Positions 10,582 to 21,515 of a stretch of 34,830 bases of DNA are shown here, piece after piece; positions within the stretch are counted from its first letter, which is position 1, and each line of letters begins with the position of its first letter. The position numbers and the translations under genes are program-made. The notes under the pieces are model-generated. The model was not told where the DNA came from, made no database searches, and saw only the letters and a program-made list of their open reading frames with translations. The stretch is taken from the NCBI GenBank assembly GCA_904501665.1, contig CAJGBT010000005.1:1-34830 (forward strand), in the 5' to 3' direction. The stretch is from an uncultured Bacilli bacterium (GTDB taxonomy: Bacteria > Bacillota_I > Bacilli_A > Mycoplasmatales > Mycoplasmoidaceae).

Positions 10582-13500
10582 TATCGAGTTATTAATTTTG
10601 TAATTTTTTCTCGTTTTAAAATTAAGATTGCAATTAAAATTGTTAAAGACAAAATAGCAAATAAAATTGTAGCATTGATAACTACATATCATCATAATAA
10701 AGAAATAGGTAAGAATATACCGCCAAATCCATAAACAAATGTCTTAATTCAATTAATAGCTAAAATAGATAATGGAGTTGAAATAATTAAAGCTAAAATA
10801 ATTGCTGGGAAAAACATACTTAAAAAACTAAATACATTTGTCGAATCCTTAAAACCATATGCTTTCAACATTCCACATAATGCAATTGATGAATAAATGA
10901 AATCAATTGATAGGTATAATACAGCTAAAATACAAATAATGAAAATAATAACTAAAATTAAAATAAAGATTGAATTTACAAATTGTGAAATATTACCAAA
11001 TAAAGCAAAAAATGAATCTTGTGGTTCAATATATATTAAGGAAGATAATAATGGCGATTGTCCATAAGTACTTATTAGTTCATTAATGATATCACTTGGT
11101 TTTTTACCATTATATCACTCATCTAAGTCATTAACACTACTAAAACCTAAGGCAGATGCAAGATATATTTTGGAAATATATTTATTTTGTTTAGTTGCAT
11201 TGTTCAAATCTTTTTCTTCCGAGCCCATTACTTTATCAACAATTTGATTAAATAATTCACCATTAATAAATTTGTCATTAGCTGGTGCTAAACCTGAAGT
11301 AGAATATAAAGTAATTGACCTAACTGATTTTGGATTTTCTGAATTTGTAAAAAAACCATTAAAAGGATCAATTTGCTTAATTTTTAAAATAGGTGGTTCT
11401 GAATTAAATCATGTTGCTTCATTGTTCACTGTTGAATAAGAATATTCATTATAAAAAGAATTATTCAAGATATTATCATCATTCAAACCAATTATATAAT
11501 TTGCTACTCTTTGATTAATATAAAATTCAGGATTTTGATAAGTTGTAATAATATCTACTATCTTAAATTTATATTTTGTTTCATTAAAAGCTTTGATCTT
11601 ATTATATTTTTCATTATTACTTCCATCTACATTTCTAAAATTATTATATCTAGTTGCTTCTTCAGTTGGGTCGATTTCAATATAATCACCAACTTTTAAG
11701 TTGTATTCATAAGCTGCTGATTCATTAATAATAATTTTTAAATTTTTAGAATCTAGGACATTTTTATTATAGATATCATGCAAATTACTATCATTGTATT
11801 GACTTTCATCAATAGTTTCAAGTTTTAGTTTATGATTAACAACATTATTATCTTGATTAACTAGTTTTATCATCTTGCTATCAGATTTAATACCTTTAAT
11901 ATTAACCTCATCACTAGAATTTTGAATTTTTGCTTTTACATAAGTATATGTTTCATCATTATTTTCCATTGGTATATATTGATAAACAGAAGAGAAAAAT
12001 AAATCTTTATATCCTTTAGCATATTCAACAGCATTACTAATTTTATCAATGTCTGCCTGATTCATATTAGTATAGTCAAAATCAAAATTTTTAGTTGATA
12101 AATTTAATAGCGTAAGCATAATTAAAATATATTGTGGTATCAACTTTGAAGTAGCATTAAAAGAACTTTTCTCAACTTTATATTGTTCAACTATATTGCC
12201 AGCATTATCGTATTTTTCAATAGTATCAGGTGATGATTCAAGTGGTTCATTTACTTGATTACCATTACTATCTATAGGGTAAATTTTTTCAATAAAACCA
12301 TATTCTTTTGTTACTATTTCATTTAATGGTTTATTAGCCATTTTTTCAATTGTTTCATTATAGTCTTTTTCTGGTAAATATGAAAAGTAATCTTTCAAAT
12401 TAGTTTCATTAAAATAAATATTTTCATCATCTAAAATTCTAGATCATAGTTTTTTAGTCAAGTTATTAGATAAGGTCATTTGATTAGCAGGTGCTAAATT
12501 TTTTGCAACATCTCATGGATTAGTTGCAGCAATTCCTGGGACTCCTACTTCTGCATCTAAAATTGATGGCATTTGTACTCTGTTTTTAAGATATAAAAAA
12601 TCACTTTTTTGTCAAGTACTATCATTTATGGATGGCATATGAAGTAATAATGTCTGACCAAATGGTGATTGGTCATTACTAGTTTTTAATCTATCATTAG
12701 AATTTTCAAGAGAATGATTATTATAAAGTAAAAGATTTCCGTCTTGAAATCTATTTTTATTATAGTTAGTATCACTCATTCCAATATTATAATTTAATAT
12801 TTCATTCTTATCATTTACAATAGGACGTGCAGGAAAATCTTTTTGTTGTCTAAAATATGCTCCCCCTTGAATAGTAGGTGTTAACAAATCTATTGAAAAA
12901 TTATAATTCTTGTTTTCAAATGTTTTTGTTTGAGTATATTTAAATTTATCATTAATTGCTAAACCAGCAGAAACAGCTGTACTAAATAAAGAAAACATCA
13001 TTACAATCATAATTAATTTAGGTAATGAACTAAAAGCAATTGAAGTTCTAAACTTCAACAATACATTTGATGATTTACCAAATAATGTAGATGTTTTCTT
13101 TGATAATCAAGAAGAATGAAAACGACTAGATTCATTTAATAATTTATTAGTATTTCCTTTTAATAAGAAATATGTAGAGATAATTGATATGATTGCCATA
13201 ATAATGAAAGGAATAAAAACTCAGCAACAAAATAACAAAGGATTAAAAACTGTCAGTGCAGTAGGAATGGTTCAATAAAAGCTATACAAATTCAAAAATA
13301 AAGATTGGCTAAATTGTCCAAATATATATCCTAACAATCCTCCAGTTACAGCTGGGAATAATGAAAGCAAAGGCATACATCATACAATTCAACGTTTTTT
13401 AATTCCATTAGCACGTAGTGCACCTAATGATGATCTATTATCATTAATATATTTCTTAATAGAAAATACAAAAATTAAACCAACTAAAATAGCAATAAAA

Positions 13501-14879
13501 ATAGTTAAAGAATTCCCAATAATTATTTGTGAATTTACTAGAGATGGTAAAAATGATAAACGTAGTGCTACAGGACTTAATGTATTTGATGTGTCATAAA
13601 TAGAATATGCAGCTTTCATTGGAGCAGGTCATGACATATATTTTTGAGCAATTTCATTAATTTTATCTATATAGTATGACAAATTTTGTCCATTTACTTT
13701 AGCTATAATATATGTTTCAACAGGTGAAGATCTAGAAGAGTCAAATGCTAATTGATATCCAGATTCATTAGTATAAATTAAAACTTCAGTATCAATATTT
13801 GGTGTTTGTCTTTCTAATGAATAAACAGGGTACATAAAACTTGGTGATATACCTTCTCCGGCAATTAAATAATCAATATTATCAACTTTAATTTTATATT
13901 TATCATCTACTGAGTTAATAAATGATTTTAAAGTAGTTTGATTGATGTATTCATTTTCAAAATTAGAATAATTGTAATCATATGTTTCATCACTATTTGT
14001 TTTTAATGTGTTATATGATTTCAATTGTTCATAGATAGATTCTGGTAAAATGGATTTATGTTGTTTTTCTAAAATGTATTTAGGAACAACAGCAGCAAAA
14101 CTAGATACATTATCTATTTGTCCGACAATTGGTACTGTACCAGAAATATCTAGACTAAGACGGTATCCTTTTGAAACAGGTTTAGAATAATTTTTGTTTG
14201 TATCATCTAATCATGTTTGCATTTTTTTGGCTAAACCGTTTTGTTTATTAACTCAATTTTTAGGATCGAAATCCTTACTTGTTTCATCTGTCACAGATAA
14301 AATTTTACTAGCATCATTCGTGTAATTTTTCGTAGCATCTGTTCAAGATACCTTAGATGCTAAAAAGGCTAATAATCTTCTAGCTCTTTTATTAATTAAA
14401 TTATCCAGACTTCATTTTGCATCATCAATTATTTTTTCAAAATTAAATGTTTCTGGTAAAACATTATGACCATTATAAATTACTGTTTTATCAATTGTGT
14501 CATCATAAGCAGTAGAAATAATTTTATAGGCATATCCAGATGATGAACCAGTAAAATCTAATGCTTTAAAATTTCTAAATGAATCTTTTCCAATTAGATT
14601 TGATAACTCTTTTTTAAAATCTTCTTCGTTTTTCCTTTTTGCTTCTTCGCCAGATATTTTACTATCAGCCTCATATGAAGTAGAATACAATTCATTAATA
14701 ACAATGTTGTTTAGATTACCTTGATTAACTAATTTATTGTATGACCTTGTTAAATTATCAGATAACATCATCATCGATGTTGAAACCCCAGATGATACTA
14801 TAATTAATGTTGTCAACATAATTAAAGAGGCTAGATTTTTGAAAGAATATCTAAACAAAGATTTTATAATTTCTCACAT
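10578..14879 (-). CDS. Giant FtsX-like ABC transporter permease
   Basis: This 1433-residue membrane protein needs about twenty in-frame TGA Trp codons. Architecture: one helix near the N-terminus (about residues 15-40), a large extracytoplasmic domain to about residue 445, helices at about 450-475 and 500-570, one at about 615-640, a second large external domain to about 1290, and three or four helices at the C-terminus. The segment after the first external domain carries R-S-S-L-G-A-L-R-A-N-G-I and the C-terminal one C-G-M-L-K-A-F-G-F, both like the FtsX/MacB permease signature. It is the last gene of a four-gene run with a GntR regulator. Such permeases usually export lipids, lipoproteins or peptides, or act mechanically; the ATPase partner is not encoded here. 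The ATG has a good AAGGAGC site. Confidence 0.85.
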
Positions 14880-14936
14880 AAATGTGCTCCTTAAATTAAT
14901 AATCTAGTTTAAATATTAAAAAATCTTGTCTAAATT

Positions 14937-15389
14937 TTATTTAAAGTGGAAGAAATATTTTGACCTTTTTAATTGAAATAATATTTTAAATAAAGAATAA
15001 AAATTCTTAATTTTAGTTAAAAAAGCAATAGATAGGCATTTTAAAAAAATAATCTTTGGTTTTTTCTCAAAATAAAAGAATTCTATTATTTCATTAAAAT
15101 TAAATGAATTGAAAACTAAAAACAAAATTGGCGCTACATAAAGAAAGCCTACTACCAAGCTATGTACAAGAAGTAATGGAATATTAAAAGAAGATAACTT
15201 GTTAGATTTAATGAATTTCTTAGTTAAGCTACAATTGTAAATTAAAAATGTAAAAATAATAAAAATAAAAGAAAAAATAATTCATAAATCATTAGTAATT
15301 ACAAAAGTAGGTATAATTGAGCTGGCAAAGCACAAATTATAAAACTTAGAATTTTTAGAATATTCATTTAAAAAATTAGTAGATTTCAT
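14937..15389 (-). CDS. Small membrane protein in the GntR/FtsX gene run
   Basis: This 150-residue protein has four hydrophobic stretches at about residues 18-35, 37-52, 72-95 and 108-125 and a basic, aromatic C-terminus ending in K-Y-F-F-H-F-K. The ATG at 15389 was chosen because it is the first in frame after the GntR gene stop, 30 bases away. I do not recognise the family. Its position between a GntR-type regulator and an FtsX-like permease suggests an accessory transporter subunit or membrane partner, which is inference. The TGA at about 15284 is Trp. Confidence 0.65.
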
Positions 15390-15419
15390 TTTAATTATTA
15401 TATATTACTATTTTTAATA

Positions 15420-16007
15420 TTATATATTTAAACTACGTGTTTTATTAAATATTGAAAAATTATCAGTTTTCAATCTACATTCTAACAATAACAAAATCTC
15501 TTTATTATTGTTATTAATAAAATTATATTGGATTGTTACTATATCATCATGACAACTAAATGATTCATTAATAGATAGATTGAAAAAAATATCAATATTG
15601 ATTTTTTCTCTAAATAATGTGCTAAAAATTGTTGTAATTGAATTTTTTTGAACAAATGTATGGTTAGATCAGACAGTAATTAAAATGTTATTTTTATCTT
15701 TTTCAAAAAAGTCAATTTCATTTTTTTCAAAATTAATCTTAAATTCACAATACTTAATTTTAGCAAAAAGTGGTCATAAAAAACTAATAGCATCATTAAC
15801 AACTTGATATCCCTTACCTTTAAATGGTTTTAAAATTTTATATTCTTGTAGAATGCTATAAGCACTTCTAACTGTTAAATTAGTTGTTTTAAATTGCTTT
15901 ACCATGCTAGATTCAGATGGAACAAAGTCAAATAATTTATACTCTTCAAATAAAATTTTTAAAAACACATATCTTGCAATATATTGTTTAGATGTTATTT
16001 TGTTCAT
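15420..16007 (-). CDS. GntR-family transcriptional regulator
   Basis: This 195-residue protein has a clear N-terminal winged-helix DNA-binding domain of GntR type, residues about 8-75. The family pattern is visible: P-S-E-S-S-M-V-K-Q-F near residue 30, L-T-V-R-S-A-Y-S-I-L for the recognition helix, and K-G-K-G-Y-Q-V-V in the wing. The remaining 120 residues are a beta-rich effector domain of UTRA/HutC-like size but without a recognised ligand motif. It lies between the chaperone-like gene (10 bases upstream) and the membrane protein and FtsX permease, so it probably controls this operon. Mollicutes keep very few regulators, which makes the local role more likely. Confidence 0.8.
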
Positions 16008-16017
16008 AATCTAAAAA

Positions 16018-16665
16018 CTATTTATCGTTATTAGCATTTTCTTTTTTTTGATGTTCTTCAATATCTTTTTCCATGTTTTTATATAATGTTTCTAAATTTT
16101 TTGGGAATTTATTAATAATAAATGCTGTGATTTTTTCTTCTAATAATGCAGAAACTGCACTAGTCAATTTTTCACGATCATTTTTAATATCGTCAATAGG
16201 CAAACCAGTTGATTTGTGATAATCATCTAATACTTTTAGCATTTCATCAGAATCCACAGAAATCCCTTCAGCATTAGCAATGTCATTGAAAATTAATTGC
16301 TTTTGCACTAATTTTTCAGCAATGTTCTTAATTTTATTTTCATATTCATTTGCAGGATTACCATTATTAGGTATATTTTGTTTTAAAGCTTTAACAAAAA
16401 AATCAATATCTCCTTGGTCTAACTCAAATTGATAACAAGCAGCAACTATTTCCATTGCTTTATTAAATAATGTGTCTCTTAACAAAATATTTTGTAATTG
16501 TTGCTCTTTAACTTCATTTGATGCATTAGCAAAAACTTTATCAATTCTTTCTTTATGGATATTAAATAAATTTTGATCAAAAATAATTTTATCTACAAAA
16601 ATTGTTTCAGTTCATGGAATATCCTTAACTTTCTTGTATTTACTCTTTAAATTTATTTGTGACAT
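16018..16665 (-). CDS. Trigger factor C-terminal-domain-like protein
   Basis: This 215-residue, mostly helical protein resembles the C-terminal chaperone domain of trigger factor. Landmarks are K-L-V-Q-K-Q-L-I-F-N-D-I-A-N-A-E-G-I-S-V, the following acidic helix, G-L-P-I-D-D-I-K, and L-L-E-E-K-I-T-A-F-I-I-N-K near the end. The ribosome-binding and PPIase domains of a complete trigger factor are absent, and no signal peptide is present. It starts the gene run with the GntR regulator and FtsX permease, after an extended -10 box at 16697-16705. It may be a holdase-type chaperone; this is inferred from resemblance only. The TGA near 16612 is Trp. Confidence 0.6.
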
Positions 16666-16696
16666 AATAATTTCCCTTAAATAACAATTTTATTAA

Positions 16697-16705
16697 TTAT
16701 AACAT
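16697..16705 (-). promoter_or_regulatory. Extended -10 promoter of the chaperone/GntR/FtsX run
   Basis: The minus strand reads TGTTATAAT, an extended -10 element, about 32 bases upstream of the first gene of the run. Confidence 0.5.
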
Positions 16706-16790
16706 TAATATTTTTTTAAAAACCATAATTAAGTTATTATTCTGTATAATATAGATGCAGCACAATTAATAAATATAAAAAACTAAAATA

Positions 16791-16799
16791 TGCTATACT
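16791..16799 (+). promoter_or_regulatory. Extended -10 promoter of the 63-aa membrane protein
   Basis: The plus strand reads TGCTATACT (TG-n-TATACT) 36 bases before the ATG. A second TATAAT lies at 16745-16750 and could be an alternative promoter. Confidence 0.45.
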
Positions 16800-16834
16800 C
16801 ATAAATAAGAATTTAAGAGAGGATTTTACTATTT

Positions 16835-17026
16835 ATGGATAATAAGTTAATTTTATCTATTCTAATGTTATTACCTTTTGTTTCAGGTATTGGTTCAGCA
16901 TTTTATGCAAAAAATATTGCACCTGAAGGATTAGAATGATATTTAGTAATTGGTGCATGTTTACCTTTTGTTAATTTTATTTGTGCATTAATTTTACTTA
17001 TTTGCATCTTAATTAAAAAATTCTAG
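16835..17026 (+). CDS. Small membrane protein (63 aa)
   Basis: This short frame encodes two membrane helices (about residues 4-24 and 36-60) joined by a polar loop with N-I-A-P-E-G-L-E-W. The Trp codon is TGA, and the frame ends in K-K-F before TAG. Support for a real gene comes from an extended -10 box, an AGAGAGG ribosome binding site about 12 bases upstream, and an intrinsic terminator 40 bases downstream. Together these make it a stand-alone transcription unit. The family is not recognised; it could be a small transporter subunit, a membrane-protein regulator or a toxin-like peptide. Confidence 0.65.
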
Positions 17027-17067
17027 TTAGTTTATTACTAATTAAAATAATTGATTCCAAAATAGTT

Positions 17068-17096
17068 AAAATGTGCTTTTGCAAAAGGCACATTTT
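17068..17096 (+). terminator. Intrinsic terminator after the 63-aa gene
   Basis: AAAATGTGC, TTTTGC and AAAAG loop, then GCACATTTT form a long, nearly perfect stem followed by a T-rich run. It separates the small gene from the next promoter at 17118. Confidence 0.75.
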
Positions 17097-17117
17097 AATT
17101 TTATAATTAAAATAGAG

Positions 17118-17123
17118 TATAAT
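17118..17123 (+). promoter_or_regulatory. -10 box of the Bax-inhibitor-1-like gene
   Basis: TATAAT lies 13 bases before the ATG at 17137, and no ribosome binding site fits between them. The predicted transcript start lies only a few bases before the ATG, implying a very short leader. Confidence 0.45.
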
Positions 17124-17136
17124 TTAAACAATTGAT

Positions 17137-17889
17137 ATGTTTTTAGAAAAGATTGAGCAAACTAATTTCAATTTTAATACTAAATTGAATCGTCTTCAAA
17201 CAAAGGTGATCTCTTTTTCTTTATTATATGCAGGGATAGGATTTGCATTAATTTGTGGATTTGCTTTTTTATTTTACTATTCCATCCAAAAACAATGAAT
17301 TAATTTTGAACAAATAAATGTTTTATATATTGTGTCATCAATATTATTAATTGTTTGCTTTGGAATAAGTATTTTTATCTCTTTTGCAAGAAAATTTAAT
17401 ATTTTCTGGTTGTATCTGATTTATTTTATATTTATATTTAGTTTCGCTATTTCTTTTGGAATGCTTTTTACTTTATTTAGTGGTGCAGAAATTTTAATGT
17501 TATTTGGTATAAGTGGTGGGGCTTTATTAATTTGTTCAATTATTGGGTTCACACTATCTAATAAAGGTGCATTGACACTATCTAAGATTATTTATATTTT
17601 ATTACCGCTTTATTTTTTTGGTTCTTTAATTTTTGCTTTAGTTTCTGCTTTTGTTTTTACAAGTGATGTTTGATATATTATTGCTACTGTTTTAAGTACT
17701 GGAATCATATTATGTCTTAATATCTATTCTTTTTACACTTTAAGTAAATCAGCTGAATTTGTTAAAATGATGGATGGATCACAAGTCCCATTAAATAAAA
17801 TTTGTTTAGGTAATGGATTAAATATTCTTTGTTCTATTGTTAATACTATTTTACTTGTTGCTAGATTTATGCTTTTCTCAAGGAGATAA
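17137..17889 (+). CDS. Bax inhibitor-1/YccA-family membrane protein
   Basis: This 250-residue protein has about seven membrane helices. The pattern is that of the BI-1 (UPF0005) family: a polar N-terminus, a helix pair, a glycine-rich central region reading F-S-G-A-E-I-L-M-L-F-G-I-S-G-G-A, and a last helix with N-I-L-C-S-I-V-N-T-I-L. In other organisms BI-1 proteins are pH-sensitive calcium-leak channels; the bacterial role is poorly defined. The TGA at 17671 encodes Trp. The AAGGAGATA ribosome binding site of the next gene overlaps the last codons of this one, so the two are cotranscribed. Confidence 0.75.
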
Positions 17890-17896
17890 CTTTTAT

Positions 17897-19138
17897 ATGC
17901 ATTGTGAAAAAAAATCTAATGAATATGGTGAATATTTAGAAAGATTAGTACATCCTAAAAGTAATGAATATAATATTGTTTTTTTTCATGATTATTTATC
18001 AATCCCAGAGTATCATGATGAATTTTGTAATAAACTTGAGATATTTAATTATTATGCACCGTATATCCCTTATGATATCAATAAAGATATTGATGATGAA
18101 AAAACATTAAGGAAAACTAATTTTGTTTCTTTAATTAGGTGAGCTAAAGATTTTATTTTAAGTCTAAATGGTAAAAATTTCTTTTTAATTGGTGAGGGCT
18201 TTGGAGCATCCATAGCTTTAGCTGTAAGCTCGCTTTTAAGTAACAAGATTTCCAAAGTTGTTCTTGTTAATCCCTTTTGTTCATTAGCATCAGCTGGAAC
18301 TATCTCATTAATTACAAATGTTCCTACAAATTTAGAACAAATGTATATATTAGCATCTAAAATGATCCCTACTAATAATAAACTAATCTTAGAAAAAGAA
18401 AAAAGTCCTTTTGTTGTAAGAGCGATGAGAAAAATTTATTACAACTATAAAGATTATTGTGATTTTTGTAATGATATGTGCTTACCAAAGACTCTAGAAG
18501 CATTAAAAGTTTATGAAACAAATATTAAAATCCCGACATTATTAATATTAGGTGATTCTGATGAATTTATTTCACCAATTGAATCGGTTTTAGCTTTTAA
18601 ATCCAATAAAAATGTAAAAATAGAAAATTATCCTACTTCTAAGCATTTTCCTATTTTAAATAATGAAAAAGCTTATACTCATAATATTATTAAATTCTTT
18701 ATTGATAACCTAGGATTAAATAATGAAAATAAATTACCTAATAAATATGTATATCTTCATTTATCAGATGATTGAAAAAAATATTATCGTTATAATTTTC
18801 AAGAAAAATTGCATGATCGGGAACAAAAAGAATATTTAGAGAAGCTAGCTGAATATGAAAAGGAAAACCAATCAATTGATATTCCTAGTAATTTAAGTGA
18901 AGTTGAAAAAGATATTTTTATTAATCAACAAATACAAGCTATTAATCAAATCCAAGGATATGTTGCTGAGGTACAAAAAACAAAAAAATTAATGGATAGT
19001 TTACCATCTATAAATGTTGACTATTCTATTCCAGCTAATCAAGTTGTCACTAATAATCAAGGTTATCAAGTATTCCATGATGGACATGGTAATGCATTTT
19101 ATATGGATTATGATGGTAAGTGAAAACTAGTTTCTTAA
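17897..19138 (+). CDS. Alpha/beta-hydrolase-fold protein lacking the nucleophile serine
   Basis: This 413-residue protein has an alpha/beta-hydrolase-like domain over residues about 25-275. The expected nucleophile elbow G-x-S-x-G reads G-E-G-F-G (after F-F-L-I), so the catalytic Ser is Gly. The acid (L-G-D-S-D-E-F) and the His (S-K-H-F-P) are still in place. After about residue 285 comes a long polar tail with a Lys/Glu-rich coiled-coil (about residues 305-375) and a Tyr/Asp-rich end. No signal peptide is seen. The ATG at 17897 was chosen because AAGGAGATA lies about 9 bases upstream. Related hydrolase-like proteins occur in several copies in mycoplasmas. This may be a pseudoenzyme or scaffold rather than an esterase. 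Confidence 0.7.
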
Positions 19139-21504
19139 ATATTTTTAGGTCTTGTTTTCAATCAATTAAAAGATCAAAAAGCAAATTGTTTAACATCATC
19201 ATCATAAAGAGATGTAATTGTTGTTGCTATTGATTTTATACTTAAATGAATATTGCCACTTATTAAATTAATAAATGTTGGACTTAAATAATATGGATCA
19301 GATGGGGTATTTAAATTTTGACAATTGTCTTTAAAGTTTCAAAAATTTAAATTTAATCCTGGAAGTAGACCACTATCATCAGTATATGTTGGTTTTCAAT
19401 TATTACTATTATTTACATCATATGTGATGGAAATCTCAATTTTGTCTTCTTTATTAACGCTTGTAGTTTGGTTTTTTGTATTACCTAAATATTGAAAATA
19501 ATAATTAACATTATTTTTTGATTCCTTAATTAAACCAACAGCTGTTGCAGTTAATTGTTTATGTTCTATATCATTAGAAATATAATAGTTAATTTCAGAA
19601 AAATTATCACTAAACATTTGGTATAGAGCAAAACGAACTTGATAAGCCATTTCTTTTTTAAAATCATCTCATGTCATATTTTTAATTAAATCTTGATAAG
19701 CATTATTAGTTGTTTCTTTAATGTCTTTAAAACGAAAACGTGCTAGTTTTCCTTTATATGATGTTGCTTGACTAGGAGTAATTAATTTTTCTTCCTTTGC
19801 TGCATCCAAACCAACAATTGGTTCGAAAATCATGTCAAAATCATCAATACTAATTTCTTTTTGTTTTATTGCTAATATGTTTTGTGGATTCAAATCATTA
19901 TCAAGACTTTGGGCAACAATTAAATAAACATCAAAATCAATTGTGGTTGGCCTAGATTGGTCAAATTTAAAACCATCTTTAACGTTAAATGTAAATAAGC
20001 AATGGTTATCGAAATTTGGAAAAGTAGCTTTTAAATCATCATAGTTTCAATTAAAATATTGTTCTTGCTCATTACTGGGTAAAGCTAAAAATTTTTGAAC
20101 ATTAATTGTATGATGATCATAATTTGGTTTATTTTGAACTAATTGAAATTTAGCTTCAAACTTGTTAATAAAATCACTTAAGCTTGTTTCATCAACATTA
20201 CTTTCACTAAGGAAACCATCACGTTCTATAACTTTGGTAGTCTCTTCTTCATCACCTACATAAATTTCAATTGTAAATTTAACTGTATTAGGCCTTTCAG
20301 ATTTGGCTGGCACATATTTTATTTCAGTTTCACCATTAGGATTGGTTTCGGATTTTCATAAGTCATTATCTTTGAATTCTTCATCTAAAATATTTCAATT
20401 AAAATTGAAAAATTTTTTTTGAATCTCGTAATCTAATGATACAAATTTATCAACGCTAATTTTTTTATAATCAAAATATACATCATCACTACTAACTATA
20501 TCAATTAGATCTACAATTTGTTCTACTAATTGTTCATATTTATTATCAAAAACTTCTTCTTCTTTAAAGTTAATAATTTTAAATTCTATTATCTTATCAT
20601 TTTTAACTTGAAAAATAACATTGACTTCTCTTTTTGTATTATTTGGTTCACAATGAGGATCAATAGTAATATCTTCTTTTTTAAAATTACCTTCTATATT
20701 AAATAATTTGTCTTGGTTTTGAATAATTCAATCTGATGTTATATCATCTTTAATATCTTCTGCAAGTGAGTTTGATCAACCAAATAGATTGGCATCAAAA
20801 CTTTCTTGTTTTAATTCAATTATTTTAAAGCCGGTGAATGAATATTGCTTTTGTTTTGTTTCTCCATTTTTAGTAAATGATACAACAATATTTAATTTAC
20901 TAGAATCAGTTTTATCAACAACAATTTTATATTCAATACTTAAGTTTTCATCTTTTTGATAATTAATATTAAAATAATTTGATAAATTATCCTTATTAAC
21001 TTCACTAGCAAATATTTGGCTTAAAACTACTGATTGTTTTGGTTCAATAGCAAAACTATCAATAATATCATCTAATGATGGTTGATTAGTAGGTGGATTT
21101 TCCTTTTTATTAAATGTAATTTTATGGATAAGTTGGTTTTTGTCTTTAATAACTAAATCGAAAGTAACACTATTGTTTTCCTTTTTTAAATTAGATATTT
21201 CAATTGCATCTTTCAATTCATCATTGGATAAATTTCCACTAATCGTAAAAAAAACATCTTTATTATCAATAACATATTGCTTGATTCAAACTTGATCTAT
21301 ATCTTCAATAATGACATCTTCTAGAACATCAAACTTTGTTGCTTTTAAATTAATAGTATAATCATTGTTTTCATTATCTAAATTATTAGAAATATTACTA
21401 TTAATGTTATGAGAACTACAACTATGTAGAATAGGAAAGATTGCACTAATACCCACAATAGGTAAAATTAATGCTAAAATTCATGGTCATTTTTTTAAAA
21501 TCAA
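19135..21504 (-). CDS. Large surface lipoprotein with divergent internal repeats
   Basis: This 789-residue protein has a signal sequence with lipobox L-H-S-C near residue 30, so it is expected to be lipidated and exposed on the cell surface. The mature part is Asp/Glu/Asn/Lys-rich and beta-strand-like. At least four diverged copies of a 60-70-residue module appear (about residues 73-130, 255-315, 355-425 and 470-535), each with a Trp/Phe-Asn start and an N-T-V-x-F-x-I-x-V-K-D-like strand. Function is unknown; adhesion or immune-facing roles are typical of such proteins. The start is TTG, preceded by AGGAG, which overlaps the stop of the aldehyde dehydrogenase gene 11 bases upstream. The 3' end overlaps the convergent hydrolase-fold gene by four bases. 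Confidence 0.8.
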
Positions 21505-21515
21505 ATAGATTACTC

